From Actinoalloteichus fjordicus (GTDB lineage: Bacteria; Actinomycetota; Actinomycetes; Mycobacteriales; Pseudonocardiaceae), in the NCBI RefSeq assembly GCF_001941625.1, contig NZ_CP016076.1:2790001-2854000 (forward strand): DNA of 64,000 bases. The letters run 5' to 3'. Positions 18,436-26,589 of this stretch are shown piece by piece. A program made the position numbers and the translations under genes. Below the pieces are notes generated by a model. That model saw nothing but the letters and a program-made list of their open reading frames with translations. It was not told the origin of the DNA and did no database searches. Position 1 is the stretch's first letter, and each line of letters opens with the position of its first letter.

Positions 18436-19011
18436 ATGCGCAGACTTGCTCCCGTCGGGTTGTCCCTGTTGGCTCTGGCACTGGTCGCTGCCTGTACATC
18501 GGCGGAGGAACCTGCCGACCCGCCGCGCACGGACGACGTCCAGACACCAACGACGAGCCTCGCCACTGACGAGATGGACAGTGACCTGCCGCCGTGCAGC
18601 GGCGAGGAGGTCGAGGTAGTTGGCGGCTTTGGCACGGTCCCTGAAGTGACCGTGCCCGAGGACTGCGGTCCGCCGAATGAATTGGTGATCATTCCGTTGG
18701 AGCCGGGCGAGGATCCTGCAGTGGCCGAGGGAGACACTGCGGTGATGGACTATCAGCTTACGCTCTGGTCGACTGGGGATACGGTCGATTCCTCGTTTGC
18801 CCGCAACGAAACGCTCCCGGTGGAGAACGTCGGGGCGGCCCAGGTCATCCAGGGCTGGAACGAGGGTCTGGTCGGGTTGGAGACCGGCAGCCGCAGCGTG
18901 CTGATCATCCCGCCGGAGCTCGCCTACGGCCCTGCAGGCAGCGGGGAGCGGCTCGCCGGTGAGACGCTGGTCTTCGTCGTCGACGTCCTGGAGACCGCAC
19001 CGGCCTCCTGA
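18436..19011 (+). CDS. FKBP-type peptidyl-prolyl isomerase, lipoprotein
   Basis: 191 residues from the ATG at 18436. LLALALVAACTSAEE is a lipobox (lipid-modified Cys near residue 18). A linker of about 70 residues follows, with two cysteines. The FKBP domain covers residues 85-188: VIQGWNEGLVGLETGSRSVL and IIPPELAYGPAGSG are the conserved substrate-pocket segments. It should catalyse prolyl cis-trans isomerisation of exported proteins at the outer face of the membrane. The frame is open upstream to 18322, but that part is not protein-like. Confidence 0.9.
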   Translation: MRRLAPVGLSLLALALVAACTSAEEPADPPRTDDVQTPTTSLATDEMDSDLPPCSGEEVEVVGGFGTVPEVTVPEDCGPPNELVIIPLEPGEDPAVAEGDTAVMDYQLTLWSTGDTVDSSFARNETLPVENVGAAQVIQGWNEGLVGLETGSRSVLIIPPELAYGPAGSGERLAGETLVFVVDVLETAPAS

Positions 19012-19037
19012 GGCTCGGCGACGCACGATCGACCGCG

Positions 19038-19069
19038 CGGCCCCGCCGATCCACGGATCGGCGGGGCCG
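19038..19069. terminator. Bidirectional hairpin terminator
   Basis: CGGCCCCGCCGATC at 19038-19051 pairs perfectly with GATCGGCGGGGCCG at 19056-19069 across a CACG loop, a 14-bp stem. It lies between two convergent genes, the FKBP lipoprotein ending at 19011 and the oxidoreductase ending at 19083, and can serve both. Confidence 0.8.
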
Positions 19070-19082
19070 TCTGCCGTCGTCG

Positions 19083-20054
19083 TCAGGTCAGCAGCAACAG
19101 CTTCCCCGTGGTGCCCCGGCTCGCCAGGGCGGTGTGCGCCGCCGCCGCCTCGGCCAGCGGATACTCGTGGCCGACGCGGACCCGCAGGGCGCCTGCGGCC
19201 ACGGCGTCGAACAGCTCGCCCGCGCGCCAGGCCAGCTCGCCCGGCTCCGCCAGGTAGTGCACCAGGGAGGGCCTGGTCACGTACAGAGCCCCGCTGGAGT
19301 TGAGTCGTTGCAGGTCGACGGGCGGGACCTGTCCGCTGGAACCGCCGAGCAACACCATCAGGCCGCGTCGCCGCAGTACCTTCAGCCCGCCGTCGAAGGT
19401 GTCCTTCCCGACGCCGTCGTAGACCACGTCGACCCCGGCGCCGTCGGTCAGCTCTCGAACCCCCGCCACGAAGTCGGTCTCGGTGTAGCGGATCACCTCG
19501 GCGGCGCCCGCCTCCCTGGCCAGTGCCTCCTTCTCCGCCGTGGACACCGTGGCGATCACCCGCGCCCCGCGCGTCGCCGCGAGCTGGGTCAACAGCAGGC
19601 CGAGCCCACCCGCCGCCGCGTGGATCAGGACCGTCTCACCCGAGGCGATCGGGTGGGTCGACACCGCGAGATAGTGCGCGGTGAGGCCCTGCAGCATCAA
19701 GGCGGCGGCCGTGCGCTCGTCGATCGACTCGGGCAGCCGCACCAGATCGGCCGTGGGCACGACGACCCGGTCGGCGTAGCTGCTGGTGCCCTTGCCCCAG
19801 GCCACCCGGTCGCCCTCGGCGAACTCGGTGACGCCCTCGCCGAGCCCGATCACCCGGCCCGCGCCCTCCTGGCCGGGGATGAACGGATAGGACACCGGGT
19901 AGACCCCGGACCGCTGGTAGGTGTCGATGAAGTTGACTCCGGCGGCGGTATTGGCCACCACCACCTCACCCGGTCCCGGAGTCGGGTCCGGCAGTTCGAC
20001 GGAGGCCAGCGTCTCCGGTCCGCCCGGCGCCGCAACCTGGATCGCCCGCATCAT
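19083..20054 (-). CDS. Quinone oxidoreductase (zinc-independent MDR family)
   Basis: 323 residues, medium-chain dehydrogenase/reductase of the QOR type. It should reduce quinones or enones with NADPH in the cytoplasm. ANTAAGVNFIDTYQRSGVYP near residue 35 and FIPGQEGAGRVIGLGEGV near 58 are QOR signatures. The nucleotide fold carries ETVLIHAAAGGLGLLLTQLA near 140. No zinc-ligand cysteines are present. It is a single gene on the minus strand and shares a terminator with the convergent FKBP gene. Confidence 0.92.
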   Translation of the reverse strand: MMRAIQVAAPGGPETLASVELPDPTPGPGEVVVANTAAGVNFIDTYQRSGVYPVSYPFIPGQEGAGRVIGLGEGVTEFAEGDRVAWGKGTSSYADRVVVPTADLVRLPESIDERTAAALMLQGLTAHYLAVSTHPIASGETVLIHAAAGGLGLLLTQLAATRGARVIATVSTAEKEALAREAGAAEVIRYTETDFVAGVRELTDGAGVDVVYDGVGKDTFDGGLKVLRRRGLMVLLGGSSGQVPPVDLQRLNSSGALYVTRPSLVHYLAEPGELAWRAGELFDAVAAGALRVRVGHEYPLAEAAAAHTALASRGTTGKLLLLT

Positions 20055-20214
20055 GTTCTCCCGTTCGCTCGTCGTCTACCGCCCCGGCCCGCCTGCCTGC
20101 CCGGCCGAGGCGGGCCGGGCGCAGGTGGATCATCCGCCCGGCTCATCAAACTCCGATCTCCGACGGCGCGCGAGAGGCTGCGCGCTCGTCGGGTCTGATC
20201 GGACGTCACTCGGC

Positions 20215-21849
20215 TCAGCTCTCCAGGGCCACTCGCCGCGCGAGCCCGAGCGGCAGTGCGCCGGAGGCCGCGATCGTGTCGTGGAAGGTCCGCAGCGAAC
20301 CGCGCCCGGCGGCGAGATAGTCGGCGCGGATCGACTCGATCTCCAGGCATCCGGTGAGGTAGGAAGGGGCCTGCGTCGGCCAGGAGCAGTATCGGCGCAC
20401 CTCGCCCACGGCGGTGCCCGGCGTCAGCGCTGCCTTGGTGGCCATGAACTGCTCCGCCTCGGCGATCTCCATCTCACCGGTGTGCAGCGCGGTGTCCACC
20501 ACGATGCGTGCCGCCCGGAAGAGCCGCGCCTCCAGATGACCCAGTTCGTGCGCCGGATCGGTGAAGTAGCCCTGTTCCCGCATCATCGTCTCGACGTAGA
20601 GCGCCCAGCCCTCGCTGAAGTAGGGCGTGCGGAAGGTCTTGCGCACGCGACGCGGCCCGCCTGCGGCCCACGACAGGTGCCAGTGGTGACCGGGGTAGGC
20701 CTCGTGGATCGCGATCGTCGGCATCTGGGCGCGGGCATTGGTCTTCAGCCGCTGGCGCACCTGCTCCTCGGTGAAGCCCTCCGGGGTGAAGGGCACGAAG
20801 AAGTGACCGAGTCGCGAGGTCGTGAGCGGGGGCGGCGCCATGTAGTAGGCCACCGACAGGATCGGCCGCTGGAAGGCGGGCGACGGCAGGACCTCGCAAC
20901 GCTCGCCCTCGGCGAAGGATACCAGCTCGCGCTCGACGAGGAAGCGCCTGGCCCGCTCGGTCTCGGTGGCGTACTCCGCTCGCATCGCCTCCAGCGTGGG
21001 CGGGTAGTCGTCCTGGAGACGCTCCATCACCGCTCGCCAGTCCGCCGAGCCGCCCGGCACCCGCTGCGCGACCTCCCGCATCTCCGCCTCGAGCGCGGCA
21101 TGGGCGGCCAGTCCGCGTCGGTGCAGCTCCGCTGTGTCGTAGCCGAGCAGCTCCTTGTCCAGCAGCAGGGCGGAGTAGTTCTGCTCGCCCATCCGCCAGT
21201 CGCCCCTGGCGCGCTCGGCGAACTCGGTGAGGAACGCGACCAGGGTGTCGAAGGCCTCGGCGGCGGGTGCGGCGGCCTCGGCCAGCTCGGCCCGCAGGCC
21301 GGGATCGGTCACCATCGCGGGCAGCGAGGAGGTGAGGAACTCCCGCCCGGTGCGTGCCTGATCCAGTGCCCGGCCGACCAGTAACGGGGCGGACAGCTCG
21401 GGGTCCAGGTTGGCGCGACAGGCCGCCAGCACGGCGGGCACCTCGGCGAGCCTGCTGCGGGCCGAGGCCACCAGCTCGGACTCGGGGGCACCGCCGCGCA
21501 GGAAGGTGGTGAACAGGCTGCTGAAGATCGGTCCCGTGTAGACCGAGGGATCGCGACGCCATGACGGCCACTGCGCGTGGATCGCGGCGCCCCGCAGGGT
21601 GGCGATCAACAGGTCGCGGTCCACGGCGTCGTCGACCGACAGTGCGGCGGACTCGATCCCCTCGAAACGACGCAGCCACTGCGCCTGCTCGCCCTCGACC
21701 GCTTCGAGGGCCGAGCCGGCGAAGTCGCCCAGCGTGTGCCGGTGCGCCTCGGAGCCCAGCATGGCCGCGTGCACGGGATGGCGGTCGTAGTACCAGCCGA
21801 GATAGTCGTCGACGAGGCCGGTCAGCGGGGGAGTGGGGTGGTCGCTCAT
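20215..21849 (-). CDS. DUF885 family protein (putative metallopeptidase)
   Basis: 544 residues, full length for DUF885, a family related to zinc carboxypeptidases. The metal-binding motif IAIHEAYPGHHWHLSWA near residue 372 (HExxxH-type with a following HH pair) and EGWALYVETMMRE near 410, with the second Glu, are intact. PSPAFQRPILSVAYYMAPPP near 320 is also conserved. No signal peptide is seen, so it is probably cytoplasmic. The substrate is unknown. The ATG at 21849 is preceded by a stretch without another gene on the strand. Confidence 0.88.
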   Translation of the reverse strand: MSDHPTPPLTGLVDDYLGWYYDRHPVHAAMLGSEAHRHTLGDFAGSALEAVEGEQAQWLRRFEGIESAALSVDDAVDRDLLIATLRGAAIHAQWPSWRRDPSVYTGPIFSSLFTTFLRGGAPESELVASARSRLAEVPAVLAACRANLDPELSAPLLVGRALDQARTGREFLTSSLPAMVTDPGLRAELAEAAAPAAEAFDTLVAFLTEFAERARGDWRMGEQNYSALLLDKELLGYDTAELHRRGLAAHAALEAEMREVAQRVPGGSADWRAVMERLQDDYPPTLEAMRAEYATETERARRFLVERELVSFAEGERCEVLPSPAFQRPILSVAYYMAPPPLTTSRLGHFFVPFTPEGFTEEQVRQRLKTNARAQMPTIAIHEAYPGHHWHLSWAAGGPRRVRKTFRTPYFSEGWALYVETMMREQGYFTDPAHELGHLEARLFRAARIVVDTALHTGEMEIAEAEQFMATKAALTPGTAVGEVRRYCSWPTQAPSYLTGCLEIESIRADYLAAGRGSLRTFHDTIAASGALPLGLARRVALES

Positions 21850-22244
21850 GCGACGACCTTAAACCGTTCGCCTTGCTAAAGTCCTGCGATCGATCGGCTC
21901 GAGATCGGACGACTCCGGGCGGGATCGCCGCGCCGCCGGGCTGTGTTCGGGAGATCGGATCAGCCCCGGCTCGCCGCAGGCTCGCGGCGACGGCGCGCCG
22001 CCGCACGGCCTGCCCTGCCCGTCGGGACGCCGGTCGACGGGACCGTGCCTGCTGTTCTGGTCGCCGCTCGCCCGTGTGGGTCGACCGGCCGGTCGCGGCC
22101 GGTAGGCGCGTCGCTCGACACCCCGCGACCGGCCCGTGAACGAGGGCGTCCCGTCGACGGCGCCCCGCTGCGATCCCGCCTCGAAGTGTGATCCAGATCA
22201 AGGCGGCTCGGCTCGCCCCTGCTGCGCCGCCTAGGCTCGAGGAC
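21850..22244. other. Divergent intergenic region, DUF885 gene and hypothetical/ATP-grasp pair
   Basis: I see no protein-like frame in this 395-base region. It holds a dyad at 22189-22200 and, at 22232-22237, TAGGCT, a plausible -10 placed seven bases before the ATG of the plus-strand gene. That would give a leaderless or nearly leaderless mRNA. Confidence 0.45.
22189..22200. promoter_or_regulatory. Dyad TGATC-CA-GATCA
   Basis: TGATCCAGATCA is a perfect five-base inverted repeat with a two-base centre, 45 bases upstream of the ATG at 22245 and overlapping the expected -35 position. It may be an operator. The flanking GTG on the left also gives a partial match to CRP/FNR-type sites. The binding protein is unknown. 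Confidence 0.35.
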
Positions 22245-22556
22245 ATGTCTGAGCAGCTGACGCAGGATCCCGTCGTGCCACCCGCCGCCGTGTCCGCTGC
22301 CCGCCGGTTCCTCGCCGATCACGGCAAGACGGCGCGCGCCGTGGTCGCCCACCTCGGGCGCACGGGCGCCCGCGTGACCCTGGTCGGCGAGGACGGCGCC
22401 CTGGGCGACGTCATCGTGGCCGACGTCGCCACCGGGACGGCCCTGTGCGAGCAGGTCGAGGGCCTGACCGTGTCGGACTGGGATCGGGACACCACCGCAG
22501 CCCTGACGATCGGGCCCGCCCACCGCAACCGGATGGCGGGCAGGCGGGCCGGGTGA
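22245..22556 (+). CDS. Conserved-type hypothetical protein, coupled to ATP-grasp gene
   Basis: 103 residues. I do not recognise a named domain. The sequence predicts an alpha segment (AAVSAARRFLADHGKTARAV) followed by strands (ARVTLVGEDGALGDVIVADV) and a short C-terminal basic tail. The TGA overlaps the GTG of the ATP-grasp gene by four-base geometry (GTGA), so the two are co-translated. It could be a small partner or substrate-presenting protein of the ligase; this is inferred from gene order only. Confidence 0.7.
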   Translation: MSEQLTQDPVVPPAAVSAARRFLADHGKTARAVVAHLGRTGARVTLVGEDGALGDVIVADVATGTALCEQVEGLTVSDWDRDTTAALTIGPAHRNRMAGRRAG

Positions 22557-23440
22557 CCTCCGCGCCGCGCGTCCTGCTGGTGACCTGTCGGGATCTGCCA
22601 GGCGGGTACACCGACGATGCGGACCTGATCGACGCGCTCGCCGAAGAGGGCCTGACCGCCGCCTGGGTCCGCTGGGACGATCCCGCCGTCGACTTCGCCG
22701 CCGCCGACCTCGTGCTGCTGCGTTCCCCGTGGGACTACATGCGCAGGCTCGACGCGTTCCTGGCCTGGTGCGACTCGGTTCCCCGGCTGGCCAATCCCGC
22801 GTCGGTGGTTCGCTGGAACACCGACAAGCGCTACCTGGTCGACCTGGCCGCCGCCGGGGTGGCGGTGGTGCCGAGCAGCGTGGTCGCGCCGGGCGAGCGG
22901 CCGACGTGGCCTGCGACGGAGTTCGTGGTCAAGCCCACCGTCGGTGCAGGCTCGGTCGAGGTCGGTCGCTTCACCCCGGCGCGCCACGCCGAGGCGGCGA
23001 CGCACCTGGCTGCTCTGCACGCGGCGGGTTCGACGGCGTTGATCCAGCCCTACCAGGCCAGTGTGGACACCGAGGGCGAGACCGCGGTGGTCTTCTTCGC
23101 AGGCGTCTTCTCGCATGCGTTCCACAAGCCCGCCATGCTCGACGACGGACCGGCCCGTGCTCAGGCTCGGCTGGCCGACGCCGAGGTGGTGCGGCCCGGG
23201 CGGGCGAGCGAGGCCCACCGCGCCGTCGCCGAGACCGCCCTGGCCGTCGCGGCCCGACGGTTGGGCCTGCGTCGCGAGGACCTCCTCTATGCCAGGGTCG
23301 ATCTGATCGCCGACGACACGGGCAGCCCGCTGCTTCTGGAACTGGAGCTGAGCGAGCCGCTGCTGGGTCTGCGACTGACCGACGCCTCGGCAAGGGCGCG
23401 CTTCGCCGCCGCCGTGCGCTCCATGCTGCTCGACGACTGA
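22553..23440 (+). CDS. ATP-grasp domain protein (glutathione-synthetase/RimK-like ligase)
   Basis: 295 residues. The fold reads as an N-terminal pre-ATP-grasp domain (RVLLVTCRDLPGGYTDDADL; DLVLLRSPWDYMRRLDAFLA) followed by an ATP-grasp core (EFVVKPTVGAGSVEVGRF near residue 125; LIQPYQASVDTEGETAVVFF near 163; LLLELELSEPLLGLRL near 263, with the metal-binding acidic residues). Relatives ligate amino acids or build small peptides; some lie in D-cycloserine-type pathways. The specific product is unknown. It starts at the GTG overlapping the upstream gene's stop. Confidence 0.82.
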   Translation: MTSAPRVLLVTCRDLPGGYTDDADLIDALAEEGLTAAWVRWDDPAVDFAAADLVLLRSPWDYMRRLDAFLAWCDSVPRLANPASVVRWNTDKRYLVDLAAAGVAVVPSSVVAPGERPTWPATEFVVKPTVGAGSVEVGRFTPARHAEAATHLAALHAAGSTALIQPYQASVDTEGETAVVFFAGVFSHAFHKPAMLDDGPARAQARLADAEVVRPGRASEAHRAVAETALAVAARRLGLRREDLLYARVDLIADDTGSPLLLELELSEPLLGLRLTDASARARFAAAVRSMLLDD

Positions 23441-23767
23441 CGGTCGACCGACCGCTCCGCGCGAGACGTCTCGGAGTCCGCCGATCTCGAGCCCGGCTCC
23501 GAGGCCGACCGCGCCGCGTCCCGGCGGACCCCACCGCAGCTGGCATTGCCGGACCTTCGACGCCTGCCGTGCACCCGAGGGCCGACCAGGGCGGTGTTCG
23601 TCGGACCGCCCGAGAACAGTCGCCGTGAGCGGCATCGGGTGATCTCCGCACCTGTTCGCTCGCCGCCGACACCTGGTCCTGGATCACCGATGCTTGTCAG
23701 TCGATCATTCAGGTACTACCGTTCCTTCAGTGTCGAATGAACTTGATCCCAGTCGAGGGAGCAGTCG
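23441..23767 (+). other. Intergenic region before the GbsR/MarR gene, with inverted repeat
   Basis: No coding frame is recognisable in these 327 bases. TCATTC (23705-23710) and GAATGA (23735-23740) form an inverted repeat around a 24-base centre that includes TACTACC and two TTCAG copies. It lies just before the regulator start at 23768, so autoregulation is possible. Confidence 0.4.
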
Positions 23768-24247
23768 ATGACCGAGCGCGGAACGTACTCCACTCCGGCG
23801 GCGAACTGGATCGAGCGGGTGGCCGCCTTCTACGTCGAGGAGGGGATGCCGTTGATCGCGGGGCGGATTCTCGGCTACCTGCTGATCTGCGATCCGCCGG
23901 AGCGCACGGCCGCCGAGTTGGCCGCCGCGGTGGACGCCAGCAGCGGCTCGGTGAGCACGAACATCCGGCTGCTCGCGCGGGCCGGTCTGGTCAGCAAGAC
24001 GACTCGTCGCGGTCGGGAGGCAGCGCTCTACCGGTTGGAGGAGCATCGCTGGCCGGGCTTCGTGCAGGACCGGTTCGACCGGGTCGCGCGCGCCCGTGAC
24101 CTCACCAAGGAGGGCCTGCGCCTGTTGTCGGGCAATTCGCAGCGCGCGGCGCGACTTCGGGAGGTCAGCGAGTTCTACGGCTGGCTCACCGACCAGCTTC
24201 CGGAGCTGTGGACCCGTTGGGAGGCCGAACGTCGCACTCGCCGCTGA
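23768..24247 (+). CDS. GbsR/MarR-family transcriptional regulator
   Basis: 159 residues. The winged helix lies at residues 20-80: AGRILGYLLICDPPERTAAE, then AVDASSGSVSTNIRLLARAG as recognition helix, then SKTTRRGREAALYRLEEH as wing. The C-terminal helices (SEFYGWLTDQLPELWTRWEA) are typical of GbsR-like proteins that often control osmolyte or transporter genes. No target gene is adjacent in the same direction. The next gene, ctaA, is convergent. Confidence 0.88.
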   Translation: MTERGTYSTPAANWIERVAAFYVEEGMPLIAGRILGYLLICDPPERTAAELAAAVDASSGSVSTNIRLLARAGLVSKTTRRGREAALYRLEEHRWPGFVQDRFDRVARARDLTKEGLRLLSGNSQRAARLREVSEFYGWLTDQLPELWTRWEAERRTRR

Positions 24248-24304
24248 TCCTGCCTCCCGTCGTTCGCTGCCGAGCCTGTTCGACGTCGGTGGGCGCGCGG
24301 TCGG

Positions 24305-25315
24305 TCAGCTCGTGGACGCGAACTCGCCGCGCCGGGTCGTCGGCTTCGTGTTCTGCCGGGCCGCGTCGAAGACGGCGGGCGCCGGGCCCCGATCGCGCAG
24401 GGTCGTCCAGAGCCAGGCACAGGCCACCACGACGAGCGCGGCGCCGAGAACGTGCAGCGTCACGAGCACCTCGGGAACCCCGGTCCAGTACTGCACCATG
24501 CCGATCGCGCCCTGCGCCAGCACGACGCCGAGAAGCCACCAGTAGCCGCGCCACGCCCTCGCCGGGGCCTCGACGGCGCGGAAGGCGAAGGCCAGGGCGA
24601 CGAGCATGCCGAGGAAGAGGAACAACAGCTCGGCGTGCACCTGCGCCAGCACGTCGATCGGCAGCTGGAGTCGCGGCGTGTTCGCGTCGCCGGCGTGCGG
24701 GCCCGCCGCCGTCACCAGCGTGCCCATGATCAACAGCGCGCCGAGCACCCCTACTGCGGTGCCGACCAGGTTTCGGATCGACGCAGGCACCAGTAGTCGG
24801 GCCTCCCGATCGCCCTCGCCCGCGGTACGGAGCAGCAGGCCGGCCGTCCACACCAGTCCCATCGACACGAGCAGGTGGGTCGCCACGGTCCACCAGCGCA
24901 GGTCCATCCAGACGGTGATGCCGCCGATCAGGCCCTGTAGCAGCGTCCCGCCCAGCGTCACCAGGGCGAGTCGGATCATCCTGGGCCGTCGTGGGCGCAG
25001 ACCGAGGGCGCCGAGCAGGCAGAGGAGCGCGACGAGCCCGATCCCCACCGACAGCAGTCGGTTGCCGAACTCGATCCACTGGGTGATCGCGTTCAGCTCG
25101 GGATGCGGCACCGGCACCATGCTGCCGGGGTGGCATTCCGGCCACGACTCGCAGCCCAGCCCCGAGCCGGTCACTCGGACCACCGATCCGGTGACGGCGA
25201 TGACCGTCTGGCAGATCAGGTTGACGAGGAACAGGAGCCGCATCACCCGCGATCCCACATCGGGAAGCCGATCGGTCACACGGGAGAAGGCATCTCGCTG
25301 CGGCACGGCACGCAT
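24305..25315 (-). CDS. ctaA: Heme A synthase
   Basis: 336 residues with eight predicted helices, the COX15/CtaA family. It oxidises the C8 methyl of heme O to the formyl of heme A for aa3-type cytochrome oxidase. TGSVVRVTGSGLGCESWPEC near residue 45 holds the conserved extracellular Cys pair and the first conserved region. Heme-ligand histidines are in ELNAITQWIEFGNRLLS (region near 75), MDLRRWW-type VWMDLRWWTVATHLLVS near 135, and two later helices (DVLAQVHAELLFLF and MVQYWTGVPEVLVTLHVLGA). Its substrate is made by the ctaB product at 9.4 kb. Confidence 0.93.
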   Translation of the reverse strand: MRAVPQRDAFSRVTDRLPDVGSRVMRLLFLVNLICQTVIAVTGSVVRVTGSGLGCESWPECHPGSMVPVPHPELNAITQWIEFGNRLLSVGIGLVALLCLLGALGLRPRRPRMIRLALVTLGGTLLQGLIGGITVWMDLRWWTVATHLLVSMGLVWTAGLLLRTAGEGDREARLLVPASIRNLVGTAVGVLGALLIMGTLVTAAGPHAGDANTPRLQLPIDVLAQVHAELLFLFLGMLVALAFAFRAVEAPARAWRGYWWLLGVVLAQGAIGMVQYWTGVPEVLVTLHVLGAALVVVACAWLWTTLRDRGPAPAVFDAARQNTKPTTRRGEFASTS

Positions 25316-25557
25316 CGTATGACTCGTTCACCTTCGGGCCGCACGCCGCCCCTGGGCGTCGTGGGCTCCCTCACTCGCCGTCCGCCTGCGTTGAAGCGTG
25401 GTGGTGACCCGCCGGGCGGTCCGGGGCTGCCGCGAGCAATCGCTCCTGGCGTCGGGCGAGGCGTGACCGGTCTGTCTCGGTGCCCGGTGAAGCGGCCATG
25501 CTCGCCTGCGCCGATCGCGGGCGGCGTGCAGCACCTCGGCGCCGCACGCCGCAGCAT

Positions 25558-25725
25558 GTCGTGAGCAGAACTGTGCTCGCCCCCGTCGATGTCCAGTTTC
25601 GAGCCGACGTTGAAACCGCCCCCGGCGGTGGTGAGGAAGACCACTGCGGCGGGACCTCGTCCGGACGTCCGAGCCGACCGAGCGGCACTCTCGTGGCGAG
25701 GCCGCCAGTGTCCTGCCGCAACCGG
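25558..25725 (-). pseudogene. Short-chain dehydrogenase, C-terminal remnant with frameshift
   Basis: On the minus strand one frame gives GLATRVPLGRLGRPDEV and, after a one-base loss near 25653, another gives AAVVFLTTAGGGFNVGSKL then DIDGG. Together these are the last 45 residues of an SDR (PLGRxGxPDEVAxAVxFL ... GxxLxIDGG). The Rossmann start, catalytic Tyr and Lys are absent. It sits downstream of the ABC permease terminator, between it and ctaA, so it is a relic and not a working gene. Confidence 0.7.
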
Positions 25726-25749
25726 CCGCCTGTCTGAGCAGACGGTGCA

Positions 25750-25782
25750 CCCGCCCCGTCGACGTGTCGCCGACGGGGCGGG
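25750..25782 (-). terminator. Hairpin terminator after the ABC permease
   Basis: CCCGCCCCGTCG (25750-25761) pairs with CGACGGGGCGGG (25771-25782), a perfect 12-bp GC stem with a nine-base loop, ten bases beyond the permease stop. There is no U-tract, as is common for actinomycete terminators. Confidence 0.7.
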
Positions 25783-25791
25783 CACGACGTC

Positions 25792-26589
25792 CTAGGTGAG
25801 TCGCGTGGTGCGGATCGCCAGCGCCCCGGCGCCGACGCCCCAGCCCACCAGCACGGCGACGGGCTGCCAGCCGGGGCCGACGCCCGCCGTCGCGGCCGAG
25901 GTCATGCCCTCGGCGAAGGCGGCCGACGGCAGCCAGGACACGACCGAGGCGACCCCGTCGGGCAGCACGTCCAGCGGCACCACGACGCCGCCCGCGAGCA
26001 GCAGGGCGAACCACACCGTGTTGGCCAGCGCCAGCACCACCTCGGCTCGCAGCGAGCCGCCGAGCAGCACGCCGAGCGCGCCGAAGACCACGGTCCCCAG
26101 CACGAGAAGAAGCAGCAGCCAGCCGAGGCCCGCCAGGTTCGGGGCCCAGCCGAGCAGCAGCGCGACGCCGCCGAGCACCACGAGCTGGACGGCGACCACG
26201 CCGAAGGTCGCCAGCACCCGACCGCAGACCAGGGTCCAGCGCGGCAGCGCGGTGGCGGCCAGCCGCTTGAGCACGCCGTACCGACGATCGAAGCCGAGGG
26301 CGATGGCCTGGCCGGTGAACGCCGTCGACATGACCGCCAGTGCCAGGATGCGGGGAGCGAGCGCGTCGATGCGCGGCTCGTCGAGGTCGATCACGTCCAG
26401 CGTGCTCAACCCGATCAGCAGTGCGAGCGGGATCAACAGCGTGAGCAGCAGATTCTCGCCGTGGCGCAGGGTCAGCAGCAGTTCGGTCCTGGCCTGGACG
26501 AGCAGCATCCGGACGAGGTTTCCGCGTCCGGGATCGGGTCGGAAGCTCCCCGGCGAGAACCGGGTGGCGGGGCTGACGATCTCGGTCAC
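25792..26589 (-). CDS. ABC-2 type exporter, permease subunit
   Basis: 265 residues from the GTG at 26589 with six hydrophobic segments, for example NLLLTLLIPLALLIGLSTLD, GLGWLLLLLVLGTVVFGALG and ANTVWFALLLAGGVVVPLDV. The pattern is that of ABC-2 permeases of the DrrB type. It pairs with the ATPase directly upstream, with GTGA overlap, to form an efflux pump. DrrAB-like systems export antibiotics or lipids; this one lacks any adjacent biosynthetic gene, so its cargo is unknown. A hairpin follows the stop. Confidence 0.9.
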   Translation of the reverse strand: MTEIVSPATRFSPGSFRPDPGRGNLVRMLLVQARTELLLTLRHGENLLLTLLIPLALLIGLSTLDVIDLDEPRIDALAPRILALAVMSTAFTGQAIALGFDRRYGVLKRLAATALPRWTLVCGRVLATFGVVAVQLVVLGGVALLLGWAPNLAGLGWLLLLLVLGTVVFGALGVLLGGSLRAEVVLALANTVWFALLLAGGVVVPLDVLPDGVASVVSWLPSAAFAEGMTSAATAGVGPGWQPVAVLVGWGVGAGALAIRTTRLT

